From contig JAOZIA010000005.1 in the NCBI GenBank assembly GCA_026014585.1, positions 172,808 to 236,807 on the forward strand: 64,000 nucleotides of DNA. The letters run 5' to 3'. The notes beneath the pieces were generated by a model. It saw only the letters and a list, made by a program, of their open reading frames with translations, did not search any database and was not told the origin of the DNA. Shown here piece after piece: positions 61,254-64,000 of the stretch. Every line of letters begins with the position of its first letter. The stretch's first letter is position 1. The DNA is from Candidatus Bathyarchaeota archaeon. GTDB taxonomy: Archaea > Thermoproteota > Bathyarchaeia > Bathyarchaeales > Bathycorpusculaceae. Position numbers and translations under genes: made by a program.

Positions 61254-61435
61254 ATTGAGCGTTTCTTTTCAGGCGTAACCTTCAAGCCATGATATTCATA
61301 AAGAATCCTCAATCCATCCCGTATAGCTTCGTTTCGACTGTTGTAGACGCCCTTCTCGATTAACAAATTTAGCAAGTCAAGATACCTTTTTGTTAGCCGA
61401 ATTGTGATTCTTTCACGTTTATTATCATCTGACAT
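61223..61435 (-). CDS. Ribbon-helix-helix protein 2
   Basis: This 70-residue RHH protein has RERITIRLTKRYLDLLNLLIEKGVYNSRNEAIRDGLRILYEYHGL, the same architecture as the plus-strand RHH protein with which it converges. The two protein sequences share the order of strand, helix, EDG/EKG turn and helix, so they are likely paralogues. No toxin gene is next to either one. Confidence 0.8.
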   Translation of the reverse strand: MSDDNKRERITIRLTKRYLDLLNLLIEKGVYNSRNEAIRDGLRILYEYHGLKVTPEKKRSIHALGKADEE

Positions 61436-61625
61436 GTCTACGCTTCCTCGTATTTTAGTTGGTGCAAGGGCAAAGATAAGTCCTTGTCAGACAAACGGGA
61501 ATATTTTGTACGCCAAGCATTCCAACCTTAAAAAGTATTCCCAAACAAAAAACACAAACAGACCTAAGACTTAAAATTTATCACTACGCCCTTTACATAA
61601 GCTAAACTAATATTTCAAAATTACC

Positions 61626-62249
61626 CTACTCTTTACACCCAATTAACACACGAAACCCGCTTTCTCTTGAAAGAACCGCGCAGTTGCCAAAAGTTTCACA
61701 GAAAAGTTGGGGCAGGATTTTGCTACCGATTTTTGAGCGAATAACCATTTGGAAACTGGCGTTTTCTGCCATGACTTTGGGGGCTCCTGTTATTATTGCT
61801 TTAACGGTTTCCATGCCAGCGCTCACTGGAGGATTAGACAAAACACAATCAAACAAAGACCCCTCAACAGGCTCATACAAAAAACCACAGTGTACCTGTG
61901 CGTTGTGTATGTTGTTGCGTTGCAGGTTTTTTTTGGCAAGTCGAACCGCTCGCCCATTCACATCCGTCATGGTCACATGCAGGTTGGGGTTGAATTTTGC
62001 TGCTGAGATGCCAACTGCACCGTAGCCGCAGCCGATGTCAAGTACGTTGCCTTTGTCGGGCAGAATCATGCTTTCAATAAGAAGCGCTGTGCCCATGTCG
62101 ATTTTTGTTTTAGAGAAAACGCTTGAAGAGGTTAAAAATTCGAAGTTTTGCCCTTTTAGGCAGGCTCGAATTAGTCCGAAGTGCTCCTCCGATTGGGGGT
62201 TTGACGAAAAATAGTGGTCTGTGGCTGGGGGGTTAGTGTTCTTGTTCAT
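61626..62249 (-). CDS. RsmC-like class I methyltransferase
   Basis: This 207-residue methyltransferase has VLDIGCGYGAVGISAAKFNPNLHVTMTDVNGRAV and the N6/N2-guanine-type catalytic motif NPPVSAG. The closest family is small ribosomal RNA m2G methyltransferase C (MTS domain). It overlaps cbf5 by 17 bases, and a role in rRNA or tRNA modification fits with cbf5 and L14e upstream. Confidence 0.85.
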   Translation of the reverse strand: MNKNTNPPATDHYFSSNPQSEEHFGLIRACLKGQNFEFLTSSSVFSKTKIDMGTALLIESMILPDKGNVLDIGCGYGAVGISAAKFNPNLHVTMTDVNGRAVRLAKKNLQRNNIHNAQVHCGFLYEPVEGSLFDCVLSNPPVSAGMETVKAIITGAPKVMAENASFQMVIRSKIGSKILPQLFCETFGNCAVLSRESGFRVLIGCKE

Positions 62250-63255
62250 TGTTGCCGCCGCTTTTCCAGACTTTTGGGTAAGTTCCCCGTGGCATAATCA
62301 CCCGCAACAGTGAAGCAACCGAACCATGCTTTAAATCAATCATTTCCTGTGTTGTAACAGAGGCTTTCCCAAGCGCAACCGCTTCACCCTTAAGCGTGAA
62401 AATTGCTAAAACTTGGTCCTTCTCAATACCTGAATCAGCCGAAACCACGCCGGGAGCAGTCAAGCTTGCACCATGACACAGTGCATCAACAGCGGAGTCG
62501 CGGACAACAATTTTTGGCAGTAATGCCAACGCGGTCTCTAAGGGCTGAATGAATTTGTGCAAGATTGCATCATCCTTCTTTTCTTGCCATTCACCAAACC
62601 AGTAAGCCACATCATGCAACGTAACATGCGTAAGGCTGGTTTCTACAAATGGTCCGGCACGTGACCGCCTAAGTTCTTGCATGTGAGCGCCAACACCTAA
62701 AACTTCGCCCATGTCAAAGCAGAGTTTTCGAATGTATGTGCCGCCTTCGCAGCCGACTTTGAAGAGCACGTTTCTGCCATCATGCTCAATGAATTCGTTA
62801 TAGTAAATGCGTCTTGTTCTGATTTGCCGTTTAACGGAGCTACGCAGAGGCGGACGCTGATAAATCAAGTCTTCAAACTCGCCCAAAACCCGCCGCACGT
62901 CACCTGTTGGCACATCACCGTGCAGTTTCATAACGCAAATGTATTCTTTGCCGCTGTATAGGAGTGCTTGAACGATTTTTGTTGAATCCTCCAACGTGAT
63001 TGGCAAAACACCTGTAACTTTTGGGTCCAATGTTCCACCGTGACCGATGCTATTGATTTGCAGAATTTTTTTGGTCCATGCAGCAACCTCATGGCTTGTT
63101 GGTCCAGCAGGCTTGTTTAGGTTTATGACGCCGTATTGGATGTATTCTTTGGCTGGACGCTTGTTTGGTTCACACCCGTATTTTGGGTTGGTTGTGTCCA
63201 TTGATTTGACGAGATGTTCGCGTTTGGTCTCCCATGGAGGACTGGTTTTGGGCAT
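62233..63255 (-). CDS. cbf5: tRNA/rRNA pseudouridine synthase Cbf5 (box H/ACA RNP)
   Basis: This ~340-residue enzyme converts uridine to pseudouridine in rRNA guided by H/ACA RNA, and in tRNA U55. The catalytic Asp77 is in GHGGTLDPKVTGVLP, after NLNKPAGPTSHEVAAW. The PUA domain occupies the last ~75 residues (PKIVVRDSAVDALCHGASLTAPGV). It is downstream of rpl14e with ~55 bases between them; archaeal operons often include rpl14e followed by cbf5. Confidence 0.95.
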   Translation of the reverse strand: MPKTSPPWETKREHLVKSMDTTNPKYGCEPNKRPAKEYIQYGVINLNKPAGPTSHEVAAWTKKILQINSIGHGGTLDPKVTGVLPITLEDSTKIVQALLYSGKEYICVMKLHGDVPTGDVRRVLGEFEDLIYQRPPLRSSVKRQIRTRRIYYNEFIEHDGRNVLFKVGCEGGTYIRKLCFDMGEVLGVGAHMQELRRSRAGPFVETSLTHVTLHDVAYWFGEWQEKKDDAILHKFIQPLETALALLPKIVVRDSAVDALCHGASLTAPGVVSADSGIEKDQVLAIFTLKGEAVALGKASVTTQEMIDLKHGSVASLLRVIMPRGTYPKVWKSGGNNEQEH

Positions 63256-63310
63256 AGATTTTCTTCCTGAGAATGTAAGAAAAAGATGTTGAAGAAAATT
63301 AAGGTTTGGA

Positions 63311-63574
63311 TTAGGCTTTCATAAATTCGGTTTTGCCGGCGGCTTCAATTGTTTGGGCTACTTCGTCGTCGCTTGCACCGCGTTTAACGTCGAGTTTGTC
63401 TTCAAGCGGCATGAGATGGTTCATGTTGACTCGTCTGCGTTTTACGCCTGTAACCTTTTTTGGCCCCGTAATCAGTATGAAGCTTTTGTCCATAACGTCG
63501 ATGATGACGCATTTCTTTCCGGTTTCTCGTCCTAGCTGTTTAACACATATTCTTCCAACTTCAATAGCAGGCAT
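63311..63574 (-). CDS. rpl14e: Ribosomal protein eL14 (L14e)
   Basis: This 87-residue 50S subunit protein begins PAIEVGRICVKQLGRETGKKCVIIDVMDKSFILITGP with the KOW-like SH3 fold, then VKRRRVNMNHLMPLEDKLDVKRGASDDEV, all typical of archaeal L14e. It is followed on the same strand by cbf5. Its presence confirms an archaeal genome. Confidence 0.95.
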   Translation of the reverse strand: MPAIEVGRICVKQLGRETGKKCVIIDVMDKSFILITGPKKVTGVKRRRVNMNHLMPLEDKLDVKRGASDDEVAQTIEAAGKTEFMKA

Positions 63575-63660
63575 ATTTCCCGCCTCCTAAAGCCACAGTA
63601 AATAACCCTACATATTTAAGCATGACAGCCCAAAACCAGACAATAAACAGCCACAATCAA

Positions 63661-63716
63661 CATTCCTATTTGGAGCCTATTAGAAATACTATGCAGAAAC
63701 TATAGAGGGAGAGAGT
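63661..63716 (+). repeat. Dispersed intergenic repeat, copy D
   Basis: CATTCCTATTTGGAGCCTAT, TAGAAATACTATGCAGAAAC and TATAGAGGGAGAGAG. This shortest copy has only two 11-base units (CCTATTTG, CCTATTAG), then AAATACTATGCAG as in the others. Its end supplies the last four codons and the TAG stop of the surface-protein gene at 63700. Confidence 0.85.
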
Positions 63717-63999
63717 CTTTCCTGTTTTTTCGGTGGTTAAACATCAAAACCATCACTAAAACAGCTATAATTGAGCCAGAAGCCAAAAGGATTCCAGCCG
63801 TTGTCCACGAAAACACATTATCCTGAATATTTAGATTATTAAAATTAGCATAGGCATATTTCAAGTCTATAACATTATTGCCGTGACCAACATATCCTGA
63901 AACAGTATTAAAAAGTACATGCGGGTTATCATTCGAATCCAAAGCAAGAGAAAACGGACCAAGACCCCCAAACGTGTTCGCGTTTGTTTGCTCTATAAA
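63700..63999 (-). CDS. C-terminal part of a surface beta-propeller-like membrane protein (partial)
   Basis: Only the last ~99 residues are in the window; the frame is open to the right edge, so the TTG at 63942 is internal. The visible part has SLALDSNDNPHVLFN, a repeat motif seen in archaeal surface propellers, followed by FSWTTAGILLASGSIIAVLVMVLMF, a C-terminal membrane helix, and a short basic tail. The stop codon TAG and the four codons before it lie in the dispersed repeat. The start and length are unknown. Confidence 0.75.
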   Translation of the reverse strand, partial: FIEQTNANTFGGLGPFSLALDSNDNPHVLFNTVSGYVGHGNNVIDLKYAYANFNNLNIQDNVFSWTTAGILLASGSIIAVLVMVLMFNHRKNRKDSLPL

Positions 64000-64000
64000 C

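Noticed and set aside
61038..61435. Toxin-antitoxin pair
   Set aside because: Both proteins are RHH DNA-binding proteins of similar length, and no toxin-like protein is adjacent.
27345..63716. CRISPR array interpretation of the dispersed repeat
   Set aside because: Each site has a single copy separated by kilobases, and no cas genes are present.
1..64000. tRNA or rRNA genes
   Set aside because: The intergenic gaps were read for tRNA T-arm sequences and rRNA-like conserved blocks; none was convincing.

Overview
The window is archaeal and fits a member of the Bathyarchaeia (Thermoproteota) best. The evidence is ribosomal protein L14e beside Cbf5, diphthine synthase, the archaeal FAD synthetase RibL, a CTP-dependent riboflavin kinase with a DNA-binding domain, two geranylgeranyl reductases for isoprenoid lipid saturation, type IV pilins with class III signal peptides, GTP-dependent PEP carboxykinase, a tRNA-synthetase-like asparagine synthetase, TATA-box promoters and many TTG/GTG starts. 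The lineage is inferred from gene content; no rRNA or tRNA gene was seen.

Layout. 0-1.5 kb: the end of a geranylgeranyl reductase gene. 2.1-7.6 kb: a five-gene type IV pilus operon (three pilin-like proteins, an ATPase and a TadC/FlaJ-type platform), followed by a decayed fragment of a second geranylgeranyl reductase. 7.7-26.6 kb: a large surface-glycan region with glycosyltransferases, two pyruvyltransferase-family proteins, an F420-hydrogenase-beta-like protein, an aminotransferase, methyltransferases, a radical SAM enzyme and two glycosidase-like proteins. The two halves of a DUF1616 membrane protein lie in separate genes near its two ends. 26.6-34 kb: small unknown genes, a CBS protein, a metallopeptidase, a coupled apgM-cobD-cbiB operon for the cobamide lower loop, and a Kelch surface protein. 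34-39.7 kb: dphB-DUF357-ribL-rhomboid, the riboflavin kinase/regulator, a methyltransferase, an HtpX-like protease and a metallo-beta-lactamase-fold hydrolase. 39.7-46.5 kb: PEP carboxykinase, asparagine synthetase with a divergent Lrp/AsnC regulator, an FkbM methyltransferase, and an HxlR regulator divergent from a second geranylgeranyl reductase. 46.5-52.2 kb: ClpB, a stomatin/NfeD unit and an unrecognised conserved-looking protein. 52.2-57.2 kb: a BtuFCD-type importer operon ending in a protein with a reversed cobyric-acid-synthase domain order. 57.4-64 kb: a flippase-like membrane protein, an acetyltransferase, malic enzyme, two ribbon-helix-helix proteins, an rRNA-methyltransferase-like protein, cbf5, rpl14e and the end of a surface protein.

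How the genes fit together. Three themes recur: the cell surface (pili, glycan, Kelch and propeller-like proteins, lipid saturation), cobamide uptake and completion (btuFCD plus the GATase/P-loop protein; apgM-cobD-cbiB), and flavin cofactors (ribK and ribL make FMN and FAD, which the geranylgeranyl reductases need). PEP carboxykinase and malic enzyme form a C4/C3 node.

The most unusual signals are a 55-70 nt intergenic repeat present four times and built from 11-nt units; the relic geranylgeranyl reductase at the end of the pilus operon; the split DUF1616 protein; the apgM-like gene coupled to cobD and cbiB; and the domain-reversed GATase/P-loop protein. No CRISPR array, insertion sequence, integrase, rRNA or tRNA was found.
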